Origin: SG8-30 sp963695155
GTDB taxonomy: Bacteria; Pseudomonadota; Gammaproteobacteria; Steroidobacterales; Steroidobacteraceae
Reading direction: 5' to 3'
Assembly (NCBI GenBank): GCA_963695155.1
Contig: CAVOGD010000006.1
Coordinates: 643,301-707,300 of the forward strand
DNA length: 64,000 nucleotides
Shown here: one piece after another, positions 1 to 10,553 of the stretch
Numbering within the stretch: position 1 is the stretch's first letter
How the letters are laid out: every line of letters starts with the position of its first letter
The notes under the pieces: model-generated
Told to the model about the DNA's origin: nothing
The model's database searches: none
What the model saw: only the letters and a program-made list of their open reading frames with translations
Position numbers and translations under genes: made by a program

Positions 1-3000
1 AAGCTGTTCATCGAGAGTCTCGGGGCGACGGGACCCGCCGCACTGCTGTTCCGGCGGCGACCGCGCGCCGTCGACGAGACGCCCTTGCATGTCGGCTACG
101 CCGTGGCGGGTGGCGACCAGGTGCAGGCATCGCTGCGAGGTCACCGGGATCGCATGGCGTTCGTCGGCCGGCGCGGCAACCCGCGGCGTCCCGCGGTTTT
201 TTCCGATGGTGGCGCTGCCATCACCGAAGGCGGCGGGCCGTTCCTGGACCCGACTGCGGCGCTGACCGTGACCGTGCGGATCCCGCCCACCGCATCGCTG
301 CAGTGCGCCTTCCTCATGGCGGTGGGCAACGATTCCAGCCAGGTCCTGGAACTGCTCGACCGGTACCGGTCGCTGGACCGCGTGGCCTGGATCTTCTCGC
401 AGGCCCGCGATGCGGCCGAACGGGACGTACAGTCGCTGGGCCTGCTGGCCGACGAGCTCAGCATGGCGATGGGCATGGCCCGGCAGTTGCTGTGGCCCCA
501 GTCGCATGCACGACGGGCGGCCGCGCTGCGCAACAGCGGCGCGGCCCAGGGCACCTTGTGGTCGCGAGGCCTGTCGGGCGACTTCCCGCTCGCGATACTG
601 AGGTTACGCGGCCCGGAAGACCTCAGTGCAGCCGAGTCATTGCTTCGATTGCATGCCCTGCTGTTCCGCCGCGGTTTCCGTTTCGACGTGGTGTTCCTGG
701 ACGAGGCGTCCTCCGGCTACAGCCAGCCGACACGCGACCAGCTCGTCAGCATCATCGACCGGTCCCGCGAGGTGCCGGGCCAACGTCAGCGTGGCCTCAC
801 GATCATCGTTCCGGCCCGCGACATCAGCCCTGCGGACCGCCACAACCTGGTCGCCGCGGCCGGGGCGTTCATCGATCCCGAGGCGTTCGAATCGACGCAG
901 ACCCTCACCCTGTCCATGGCGCGGCGCGCGCTGCCGGAGTTCATCCCGGTCCCGTCCATCCCGCTGCAGTTGATACCGATCGATTCGGTGCCGCGCCGGC
1001 AGGATCTGCTGTTCGACAACGGTTACGGCGGCTTCACCGCCGACGGCCGCGAATACCAGGTCTACGTCGAGGCCGGCCGACACCCGCCGATGCCGTGGGT
1101 CAACGCCATGTCGAATCCCGGCTTCGGCGCCCTGGTCAGCGAGGGCGGCCTTGGCTGCACCTGGGCCGGCAACAGCAGCGAGAATCGGCTCACGCCCTGG
1201 TACAACGACGCGGTCACCGACCAAACGGGCGAGGCCTGCTACCTGCGCGACGAGGAATCCGCGGTGGTCTGGTCGCCGACACCGCTGCCGCTGCCCGGGC
1301 CGTCGCGGTATCGCGTGTCGCACGGCGCCGGCTACAGCCGCTTCGAACACAACAGCCACGGACTGGAGCAGGTCGCGACGGTCTTCGTCGACCCGGTCCT
1401 GCCGGTCAAGTTCGTGCGCATCTCGCTCACCAATCGCTGGCCGCGAGTGCGCCGCCTGACCGCCACCCTGGCGCTGGAGTGGGTGCTGGGGAACGACCGG
1501 AGCCAGACAGGCCCCTGGCTCGAGACCGCACAGGAAGATGACGGCCGGGTCCTGACCGTCCGCAACGCCTTCGACAGGACGCACCCGGACCAGACCGCGT
1601 TCCTCACGGCGACCCGGCCGCCGCACGGCGTAGCCGCCAACCGCGGCGACTTTCTCGGGCGGGCCCGCGATTCGCGCCAGGTTCCCGCTGCGTTGCGGCT
1701 GGTATGGCCCGGCAGCAGTACCGCGAGCGGCGGCGATCCCTGCGCTGCATACCAGGCGCATCTTGCGATCGGCCAGGACGAGACGACCGAGGTCACGTTC
1801 GTCATTGGCCGGGGCGCGACACGCGACGAGGCGCTCGCGCTGGCCCGGTCGCACCTGGATGACGCTGCGATCGAGCGTAGCTGGCTCGCGCTGCGGCAGC
1901 ACTGGGACCGCCTGCTCGGTTCGCTGCAGGTCGAAACGCCGGACCCGGCGTGGAACCTGCTTGCCAATCGCTGGCTCCTTTACCAGAGCCTCAGCTGTCG
2001 CCTGTGGGGGCGCAGCGGTTTCTACCAGCCCGGCGGCGCGTACGGCTTTCGCGACCAGCTGCAGGATTCGCTGGCGTTGCTGCACGTCGAGCCCGGCGTC
2101 GCACGGAATCAATTGCTGCAGGCGGCGTCGGTGCAGTTCCCGGAGGGTGACGTGCTGCACTGGTGGCACACGTCGCCGGTGCGCGGAGTGCGCAGCAGGT
2201 GCTCGGACGATCTGCTCTGGCTGCCGTTCGCGGCCGCCGCCTATGTTCGCGGAACGGCCGATACGGGCGTGCTGGACGCGCGTGTGCCGTATCTCGCCGG
2301 CGAGCCGCTGAAGACCTCGGAGGTGGAACGGTACGCGGAGTTCACGCCAGGCTGGCTGGACGAAACGCTCTACGATCACTGCTGCCGCGCCATCGAGGCC
2401 CGCATGACCACCGGCGATCACGGCCTGCCGCCGATCGGCACCGGCGACTGGAACGACGGCCTCAATCGCGTCGGCCTGCGCGGACAGGGCGAGAGCGTGT
2501 GGATGGCGTGGTTTGCGATCCGCGTCTGCCGCGACTTCGCGCCGCTGTGCCGGCAGCGCGGCGAAGAGGAACGCGGCGCCCGCTACGAGCAATTCGCCAC
2601 ACGCCTGGCCGAAGCGGCCAACAGCGGATCCTGGGACGGGCACTGGTTCCTGCGCGGCTACTATGACGACGGCACGCCGTTCGGCGGCCACGCGAGCCGG
2701 GACTGCCAGATCGACCTCAACGCCCAGACCTGGGCGGTACTTGCCGACGCGGCACCCAGGGATCGGCTGGTAGCCGCCATGCAATCCGTGCTGGGCCGGC
2801 TCGCGGACCCGCGGTCCAGGGTCCTGCGGCTGCTGGCGCCGCCGTTCGATCGCGGCGACCGCGACCCGGGGTACATCCAGGGCTATCCACCGGGCGTGCG
2901 GGAGAACGGCGGGCAGTACAACCACGCGGCCACCTGGGCCGTGTGGGCCGCGGCCGACCTGGGCTGGCCGGCCGAGGCCCGCGAGTGGTTCGACTGGATC

Positions 3001-3420
3001 AACCCCATCGCGCGCTCCGCGACCGCAGTCGATGCGGACCACTATGCGCTGGAGCCGTACGCCGTCGCCGGGGATGTCTGTTACGCCGGCGCGCTCGCCG
3101 GCCGCGGCGGCTGGAGCTGGTATACGGGCGCGGCGCCGTGGCTGTATCGCGTGCTCACCGAGCGCCTGCTCGGCATCGAGCGGCGCGGCAACCGGCTGCG
3201 CGTGCGCCCCTGCCTGCCCGACGACTGGCCGGGCTATCGCGCCATCCTGCGGATCGGCGCGAGCCGTTACACGGTGCAGGTCCGGTTGCAGCCTGGCCAA
3301 CGCGACCAGCCCTGTGTCGTCGAACTGGACGGAAAGACGCAGGCGGACGAGTGGCTAGAACTCGTGGACGACGGCCGCGATCACGAAGTCGTCGTGCGGC
3401 CGGCGAACGCCAGTCCCTGA
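1..3420 (+). CDS. ndvB: NdvB-like cyclic beta-glucan synthase, C-terminal part (GH94 domain), 5' truncated
   Basis: The frame is open from the first base, so the N-terminus lies outside the window and about 1,139 codons remain. The visible part matches the C-terminal region of cyclic beta-1,2-glucan synthases: a beta-supersandwich segment (from the GYGGFTADGREYQVY stretch near nt 1021) and an (alpha/alpha)6 GH94 phosphorylase-like domain. The motif GTGDWNDGLNR near nt 2440-2470 contains the Asp expected as the GH94 general acid. In characterised family members this domain trims linear glucan chains to set ring size, while upstream membrane and glycosyltransferase domains polymerise glucose. 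Those N-terminal domains cannot be seen here. A stand-alone GH94 phosphorylase is less likely, because coding sequence extends well upstream of the supersandwich. Confidence 0.85.
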   Translation, partial: KLFIESLGATGPAALLFRRRPRAVDETPLHVGYAVAGGDQVQASLRGHRDRMAFVGRRGNPRRPAVFSDGGAAITEGGGPFLDPTAALTVTVRIPPTASLQCAFLMAVGNDSSQVLELLDRYRSLDRVAWIFSQARDAAERDVQSLGLLADELSMAMGMARQLLWPQSHARRAAALRNSGAAQGTLWSRGLSGDFPLAILRLRGPEDLSAAESLLRLHALLFRRGFRFDVVFLDEASSGYSQPTRDQLVSIIDRSREVPGQRQRGLTIIVPARDISPADRHNLVAAAGAFIDPEAFESTQTLTLSMARRALPEFIPVPSIPLQLIPIDSVPRRQDLLFDNGYGGFTADGREYQVYVEAGRHPPMPWVNAMSNPGFGALVSEGGLGCTWAGNSSENRLTPWYNDAVTDQTGEACYLRDEESAVVWSPTPLPLPGPSRYRVSHGAGYSRFEHNSHGLEQVATVFVDPVLPVKFVRISLTNRWPRVRRLTATLALEWVLGNDRSQTGPWLETAQEDDGRVLTVRNAFDRTHPDQTAFLTATRPPHGVAANRGDFLGRARDSRQVPAALRLVWPGSSTASGGDPCAAYQAHLAIGQDETTEVTFVIGRGATRDEALALARSHLDDAAIERSWLALRQHWDRLLGSLQVETPDPAWNLLANRWLLYQSLSCRLWGRSGFYQPGGAYGFRDQLQDSLALLHVEPGVARNQLLQAASVQFPEGDVLHWWHTSPVRGVRSRCSDDLLWLPFAAAAYVRGTADTGVLDARVPYLAGEPLKTSEVERYAEFTPGWLDETLYDHCCRAIEARMTTGDHGLPPIGTGDWNDGLNRVGLRGQGESVWMAWFAIRVCRDFAPLCRQRGEEERGARYEQFATRLAEAANSGSWDGHWFLRGYYDDGTPFGGHASRDCQIDLNAQTWAVLADAAPRDRLVAAMQSVLGRLADPRSRVLRLLAPPFDRGDRDPGYIQGYPPGVRENGGQYNHAATWAVWAAADLGWPAEAREWFDWINPIARSATAVDADHYALEPYAVAGDVCYAGALAGRGGWSWYTGAAPWLYRVLTERLLGIERRGNRLRVRPCLPDDWPGYRAILRIGASRYTVQVRLQPGQRDQPCVVELDGKTQADEWLELVDDGRDHEVVVRPANASP

Positions 3421-3442
3421 GCCGCGGCGGGAACGGCACCGG

Positions 3443-3473
3443 AAAAAAAGGGCCGGGGAAATCCCCGGCCCTT
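3443..3473 (-). terminator. Rho-independent terminator of the TonB receptor gene
   Basis: An 11-bp perfect stem (AAGGGCCGGGG at 3448-3458 pairs with 3463-3473) with a 4-nt loop. Read on the minus strand it runs straight into seven T residues (the A run at 3443-3449). It lies just after the receptor stop codon and sits between two convergent genes. Confidence 0.85.
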
Positions 3474-3496
3474 CGACCGCCCGGCCCTGGCCGGGC

Positions 3497-5713
<2,217 letters not shown>

Positions 5714-5904
5714 TTTGTCCATCCCCTGCTGTTGCGCAGCCGATTGAGAGACCGCCGTCCGCCGTACCCGGCGGGGGCCCGATATGCGTGGCGCCAATGA
5801 TAGTTGAATGGCCATATGTTGGGGGCCGCCGCGACGTGAAACGACAAATCCGGGGAAGTTCAGCCTAGAATGCGGTGCAGCAAGGGCATTCCCGGCGGAC
5901 CACC

Positions 5905-7228
5905 ATGACCACCACCCGGCAGCAGAACGACGCCTACTGGATGCCGTTTACGGCCAACCGGGACTTCAGGAAGAAGCCGCGGGTCATTACCGGCGCCGCG
6001 GGTCATTACTACACGACCGCCGACGGCCGGCAGGTCTACGACTCGTTCTCGGGCCTGTGGACGACCGGGCTCGGCCACTGCCACCCGAAGATCGTGGCCG
6101 CGGTGCAGGCGCAGGTCGCCCGCCTGGACTATTGCATGGGCTTCCAGGCCGGCAGCGACGTGGCCTTCCAGCTCGCCGAGAAGCTGGTGGGCATGGCGCC
6201 GCCCGGCCTGACCCGTTGTTTCTTCACCAACTCCGGGTCCGAGGCGGTGGACAGCGCGCTCAAGATCGCGCTCGGCTACCACCGCGTGCGCGGCGAGGCG
6301 CAGCGCACGCGACTGATCGGCCGCGAGCGGGGCTATCACGGCGTCAACTTCGGCGGCATGTCGGTCGGCGGCATCGCGGCCAACCGCAAGATGTTCAGCG
6401 CCAGCATGGTCCCGGGCGTGGACCACATCCGGCACACCTTCGACCTCGGGGAAAGCGCGTTCACGCGCGGCCAGCCCGCCGCGGGGGCGCACCTCGCCGA
6501 GGACCTGGAGCGCCTGGTCGCGCTGCACGACGCCAGCAACATCGCCGCGCTGATCGTGGAGCCCGTGGCCGGCTCCACCGGCATCCTGCCGCCGCCGGTC
6601 GGCTACCTGGAGCGGCTGCGCGAGATCTGCACGAAGCACGGCATCCTGCTGATCTTCGACGAGGTGATCACCGCCTTCGGCCGGCTGGGCGAGGCGTTCG
6701 GCGCGCAGCGCTTCGGCGTCACGCCGGACCTCATCACGATGGCCAAGGGCCTGACCAACGGCGTCGTCCCGATGGGCGCGGTCCTGGTGCGGGACGAAGT
6801 CCACGATGCCTTCATGCAGGGACCGCCGCCACGCCATCGAGCTGCTGCACGGTTACACCTATTCCGGCCACCCGGTGGCCGCCGCGGCCGGCATCGCGGC
6901 GCTGGGGATCTACCCGGACGAGGGCATCTTCGAGCAGTCGCGCAGCCTCGAGGCCCGCTTCGAGCAGGCCCTGCATTCGTTCGCCGGCCACCCGCGCGTG
7001 ATCGACGTGCGGAATTTCGGGCTGATGGGCGCCATCGAGATGGCGCCCAGGGACGGCGCGCCCGGCTTGCGCGGCATGGAGGCGCACAAGGCCTGCTTCT
7101 GGGACGAAGACCTCGTGGTGCGGCACGGCATGGATACGCTGCAGTTCGCCCCGTTCCTCAACTCGCGCCCCGCCGACATCGACATGACGTTCGAGAAGGT
7201 GCGGCGCGTACTCGACAGGATCGACTGA
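5905..7228 (+). CDS. Omega-amino acid (beta-alanine):pyruvate aminotransferase, interrupted by a frameshift
   Basis: Class III PLP aminotransferase, 440 residues once corrected. The first part holds the PLP-binding region (TNSGSEAVDSALK, GYHGVNFGGMS), the Asp motif DEVITAFGRLG and the Schiff-base Lys in MAKGLTNG. The frame then shifts by one extra base around 6823-6830 (a CCGCCGCC run). The rest, beginning HAIELLHGYTYSGHP, continues in the next frame to a TGA at 7226-7228. Removing one C gives GPPHAIELLHGYTYSGHP, as in intact homologues. The likely reaction is beta-alanine + pyruvate to malonate semialdehyde + alanine, supported by the neighbouring pyrimidine degradation genes. The stop overlaps the next start (ATGA). 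Uncorrected, the first frame has no stop and runs into the downstream dehydrogenase, which mimics a fusion. Confidence 0.85.
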
Positions 7229-8757
7229 TGACCCCGCAACAGGCACGCGCAGCCAGGGACGCCGAGGGCGTCGGTCACTACATCAACGGCCGGCTGGTCG
7301 CGGACGACGCGCGCACGCTGCCGGTGATGAACCCCGCCACCGGCCAGGTCCTCAGGCGGGTGGCCATGGCTTCGTCCGCGACGGTCGGCGAGGCCATCGC
7401 GGCGGCCAGCGCGGCCTTCCCGGCCTGGCGCAACACGCCGCCCCTGAAGCGCGCCCGCATCATGTTCAGGTTCCGCGAGCTCCTGGAACAGCACGCCAGC
7501 CACATCGTGGGGCTGCTGACCGCCGAGCATGGCAAGGTGCTGGACGACGCCATGGGCGAGTTCATCCGCGGCATGGAAGTCGTCGAATACGCCTGCGGCG
7601 CGCCCGAACTGCTGAAGGGCGAGCACACGCGCAACGTCGGCCCCGACATCGACAGCTGGTCCGAGCTGCAGCCGCTCGGCGTCGTCGCCGGCATCACGCC
7701 GTTCAACTTCCCCGCGATGGTGCCGATGTGGATGTACCCGATGGCGATCGTGTGCGGCAACACCTTCGTGCTGAAGCCGTCGGAAAAGGACCCCAGCGCG
7801 CCGCTGTACTGCGCGCAGCTGCTGAGCGAGGCCGGGCTGCCGGACGGCGTCATGAACGTCGTCAACGGCGACAAGGAGGCGGTGGACGCGCTGCTGCACG
7901 ACCCGCGGGTGGAGGCCGTCAGCTTCGTGGGCTCCACGCCCGTGGCCGAGTACATCCACCGCACCGGCACGCACCACGGCAAGCGCGTGCAGGCGCTGGG
8001 CGGCGCCAAGAACCACGCCATCGTGATGCCCGACGCCGACCTGGACAACGCGGTCAGCGCGCTGATGGGCGCGGCCTACGGCTCCTGCGGCGAGCGCTGC
8101 ATGGCCATCACCGTGGTCGTCTGCGTGGGCGACGAGACGGCCGATGCGATCGTGGCCGGGCTCAAGCGGGGCATCGCGGCGCTGCGGATCGGCGACGGCA
8201 CCGAGGCCCGCAACGACATGGGGCCGCTGGTCACCCGGGAACACTACGAGCGCGTCAAGGCCTACGTGGACCTGGGTGTGCAGGAGGGCGCGGAACTGGT
8301 GGCCGACGGCCGCGGCCTCGAGGTCGCCGGGCGCGAGCAGGGGTTCTTCCTGGGCGGCTGCCTGTTCGACCGCGTGCGGCCGCACATGCGCATCTACAAG
8401 GAGGAGATCTTCGGGCCGGTGTTGTGCGTGGTGCGGGCCGGGTCGCAGGAAGAGGCGATGCAGCTCATCGACGCCCACGAGTACGGCAACGGCACCTGCA
8501 TCTTCACGCGCGACGGCGAGGCCGCGCGCTACTTCACCGACAACGTGCGGGTCGGCATGGTGGGCGTCAACGTGCCGCTGCCGGTGCCGGTGGCCTGCCA
8601 CAGCTTCGGCGGCTGGAAGCGCTCGCTGTTCGGCGACCTGTACGCCTACGGGCCCGACAGCGTGCGTTTCTACACGCGGCGCAAGACCATCACGCAGCGC
8701 TGGCCGAAGGGCGGCGTGCGCGAGCAGGCGCAGTTCTCGTTCCCGCGCAACGACTGA
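7228..8757 (+). CDS. mmsA: CoA-acylating methylmalonate/malonate-semialdehyde dehydrogenase
   Basis: A 509-residue aldehyde dehydrogenase of the MMSDH family, which converts (methyl)malonate semialdehyde with CoA and NAD+ into propionyl- or acetyl-CoA plus CO2. Visible hallmarks are the PFNFPAMVPMWMYP substrate and cofactor region, the NAD-binding FVGSTPVAEYIH loop, and the catalytic Cys in GSCGERCMAIT. The C-terminal FGGWKRSLFGD segment is typical. Its ATG overlaps the aminotransferase stop by four bases, so the pair is translationally coupled and should convert beta-alanine to acetyl-CoA. This is the last step of the pyrimidine route encoded on the opposite strand. Malonate semialdehyde as the physiological substrate is inferred from context. 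Confidence 0.93.
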   Translation: MTPQQARAARDAEGVGHYINGRLVADDARTLPVMNPATGQVLRRVAMASSATVGEAIAAASAAFPAWRNTPPLKRARIMFRFRELLEQHASHIVGLLTAEHGKVLDDAMGEFIRGMEVVEYACGAPELLKGEHTRNVGPDIDSWSELQPLGVVAGITPFNFPAMVPMWMYPMAIVCGNTFVLKPSEKDPSAPLYCAQLLSEAGLPDGVMNVVNGDKEAVDALLHDPRVEAVSFVGSTPVAEYIHRTGTHHGKRVQALGGAKNHAIVMPDADLDNAVSALMGAAYGSCGERCMAITVVVCVGDETADAIVAGLKRGIAALRIGDGTEARNDMGPLVTREHYERVKAYVDLGVQEGAELVADGRGLEVAGREQGFFLGGCLFDRVRPHMRIYKEEIFGPVLCVVRAGSQEEAMQLIDAHEYGNGTCIFTRDGEAARYFTDNVRVGMVGVNVPLPVPVACHSFGGWKRSLFGDLYAYGPDSVRFYTRRKTITQRWPKGGVREQAQFSFPRND

Positions 8758-8775
8758 CGCAGGCCGCGCGGCGCC

Positions 8776-9231
8776 CTAGGTCTCGCCGATGTCCTCGTTC
8801 CAGGTGGCGGGATTGGCGCGGATGTAGTCGCCCAGCATGGCGATGCACTCCGCGGAGTTGAGGTCGATCACCCTGACGCCGTGCTCGCGCAGCCAGTCGG
8901 CGCCGCCGCTGAAGTTGACCGACTCGCCGATCACGACCGTGCCGATGTTGAACTGGCGCACCAGGCCGCTGCAGTACCAGCAGGGCGCCAGCGTCGTGAC
9001 CAGGATCTTGTCGCGGTAGGAGCGCTGCCGGCCGGCCTTGCGGAAGGCGTCCGTCTCGCCGTGCACCGACGGGTCGCCCTCCTGCACGCGCCGGTTGCGG
9101 CCGCGGCCGAGCAGCCGGCCGTCCGCGTCGAACAGCGCCGCGCCGATCGGGATGCCGCCCTCCGCCAGCCCCAGCCGGGCTTCCTCGAGCGCCACCCGCA
9201 GCATGGCCGGGTAGTCGGGCGCCGCGCTCAT
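8776..9231 (-). CDS. Cytosine deaminase, yeast FCY1-like CDA-fold family
   Basis: A 151-residue zinc deaminase of the cytidine-deaminase superfamily. The zinc site is clear: VHGETDAF supplies His and the proton-shuttling Glu, and APCWYCSGL supplies the two Cys ligands. The C-terminal region (VVIGESVNFSGGADWLREHG and an ending NPATWNEDIGET) resembles Saccharomyces Fcy1 (which ends in a similar W-x-EDIGE), unlike the amidohydrolase-type CodA of E. coli. The ATG overlaps the preA stop by one base (TGATG), making this the last gene of the pyrimidine operon. It would feed cytosine into the uracil reduction pathway. Guanine or nucleoside deamination cannot be excluded. Confidence 0.85.
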   Translation of the reverse strand: MSAAPDYPAMLRVALEEARLGLAEGGIPIGAALFDADGRLLGRGRNRRVQEGDPSVHGETDAFRKAGRQRSYRDKILVTTLAPCWYCSGLVRQFNIGTVVIGESVNFSGGADWLREHGVRVIDLNSAECIAMLGDYIRANPATWNEDIGET

Positions 9232-10553
9232 CAGCGGCGCAGCGGGTTGTTCGGGTGGGTCGTCCAGTTGGCCTTCTCGCCGGTCACCGGCCGGCCCGTG
9301 CGCGGGTCCACGCCGGACGTGAGGGGCTCCATCGTGATGCAGTCGGGCACCGGGCAGACGCTCACGCACAGGTTGCAGCCCACGCATTCCCGGTCGATCA
9401 CCTCGAACCGGCGCACGCCGTCCACGGTGTGCGTGATCGCCTGGTGCGAGGCGTCCTCGCAGACGATGTGGCAGCGGCCGCAGCGGATGCACAGGTCCTG
9501 GTCGATGCGCGCCTTCACCACGTAGTTCAGGTTCAGGTACTGCCAGTCCGTCACGCTGGGCACGGCCCGGCCCACCAGTTCGGACACCCGGCTCATGCCC
9601 TTGTCGCGCAGGAAGTGCGCCAGGCCGCTGGTCAGGTCGTCGATGATCCTGAAGCCGTAGACCATGACCGCGGTGCAGACCTGCAGGTTGCTGGCGCCCA
9701 GCGCCAGGAAGTCCACCGCGTCGCGCCAGTCGGTGATGCCGCCGATTCCCGAGATCGGCAGCCCGGCGGTCGCCTTGTTGCGCGCGATCTCCGCGACCAT
9801 GTGCAGCGCGATCGGCTTGACCGCCGGGCCGCAATAGCCGCCGTGCGAGCCCATGCCGTCGGTGCTCGGGTACATGGTCAGCGTGTCGTAGTCCACGCGC
9901 ATGATGGAATTGAGCGTGTTGATCAGCGACACGGCGTCGGCGCCGCCGGCCCGGGCCGCGGCGGCCGGCCCCAGGATGTTGGTCACGTTCGGCGTCAGCT
10001 TGACGATGACCGGCGTGCGCGCGAATTCCTTGCACCACGCCGCCGCCTGCTGGATGTACTCGGGCACCTGGCCGACCGCCGCGCCCATGCCGCGCTCCGA
10101 CATGCCGTGCGGGCAGCCGAAGTTGAGCTCGAGGCCGTCCACGCCCGTGTCCTCGATCATCGGCACGTATTTCGCCCAGCTCGCACGGTTCATCGGCAGC
10201 ATGACCGAGGCCACCAGCGCGCGGTCCGGCCAGTCGCGCTTGACCTGGCGCAGCTCCTTCAGGTTGACCGCCAGCGGCCGGTCGGTGATCAACTCGACGT
10301 TGTTGAAGCCGAGGACCCGCCGGTCGTTGCCGTGCAGGGCGCCGTAGCGCGGGCCGCTCACGTTGACGATGGGCGGGTCCTCGCCCAGCGTCTTCCAGAC
10401 CGCGCCGCCCCAGCCCGCCTCGAACGCGCGGTTGACGTTGTAGGCCTTGTCGGTCGGCGGTGCGGAGGCCAGCCAGAACGGGTTCGGCGACTTGATGCCG
10501 ACGAATTCGCTGGCCAGGTCGACCGTGCCCCGTCCCTGCGTCGGTTCACTCAT
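9231..10553 (-). CDS. preA: NAD(P)-dependent dihydropyrimidine dehydrogenase, catalytic subunit PreA
   Basis: A 440-residue FMN/Fe-S subunit that reduces uracil or thymine to the dihydro form together with PreT. The N-terminal TIM-barrel carries LNFGCPHGMSERGMGAAVGQ, THE FMN-contacting LINTLNSIMRV strand and GGYCGPAVKPIALHM. Two 4Fe-4S motifs sit near the C-terminus (CIRCGRCHIVCED and CVGCNLCVSVCPV). At the position of the catalytic loop Cys of mammalian DPD (GLACGQ), this protein has Val. The start at 10553 overlaps the preT stop by 8 bases. An in-frame ATG at 10568 is also possible. Confidence 0.93.
   Translation of the reverse strand: MSEPTQGRGTVDLASEFVGIKSPNPFWLASAPPTDKAYNVNRAFEAGWGGAVWKTLGEDPPIVNVSGPRYGALHGNDRRVLGFNNVELITDRPLAVNLKELRQVKRDWPDRALVASVMLPMNRASWAKYVPMIEDTGVDGLELNFGCPHGMSERGMGAAVGQVPEYIQQAAAWCKEFARTPVIVKLTPNVTNILGPAAAARAGGADAVSLINTLNSIMRVDYDTLTMYPSTDGMGSHGGYCGPAVKPIALHMVAEIARNKATAGLPISGIGGITDWRDAVDFLALGASNLQVCTAVMVYGFRIIDDLTSGLAHFLRDKGMSRVSELVGRAVPSVTDWQYLNLNYVVKARIDQDLCIRCGRCHIVCEDASHQAITHTVDGVRRFEVIDRECVGCNLCVSVCPVPDCITMEPLTSGVDPRTGRPVTGEKANWTTHPNNPLRR

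Noticed and set aside
637..3300. An 887-residue antisense reading frame
   Set aside because: It lies opposite the GH94 protein, is Arg/Ala/Val-rich and has no family motif. GC-rich codons rarely give stops in the other frames.
5875..8757. A 960-residue aminotransferase-dehydrogenase fusion
   Set aside because: The middle ~130 residues are out-of-frame sequence, while the real aminotransferase C-terminus and ATGA junction are in the next frame.
9231..10553. PreA as catalytically dead because Val replaces the DPD loop Cys
   Set aside because: As I recall, bacterial two-subunit PreA proteins also differ from mammalian DPD at this site; all other motifs are intact, so loss of activity cannot be claimed.
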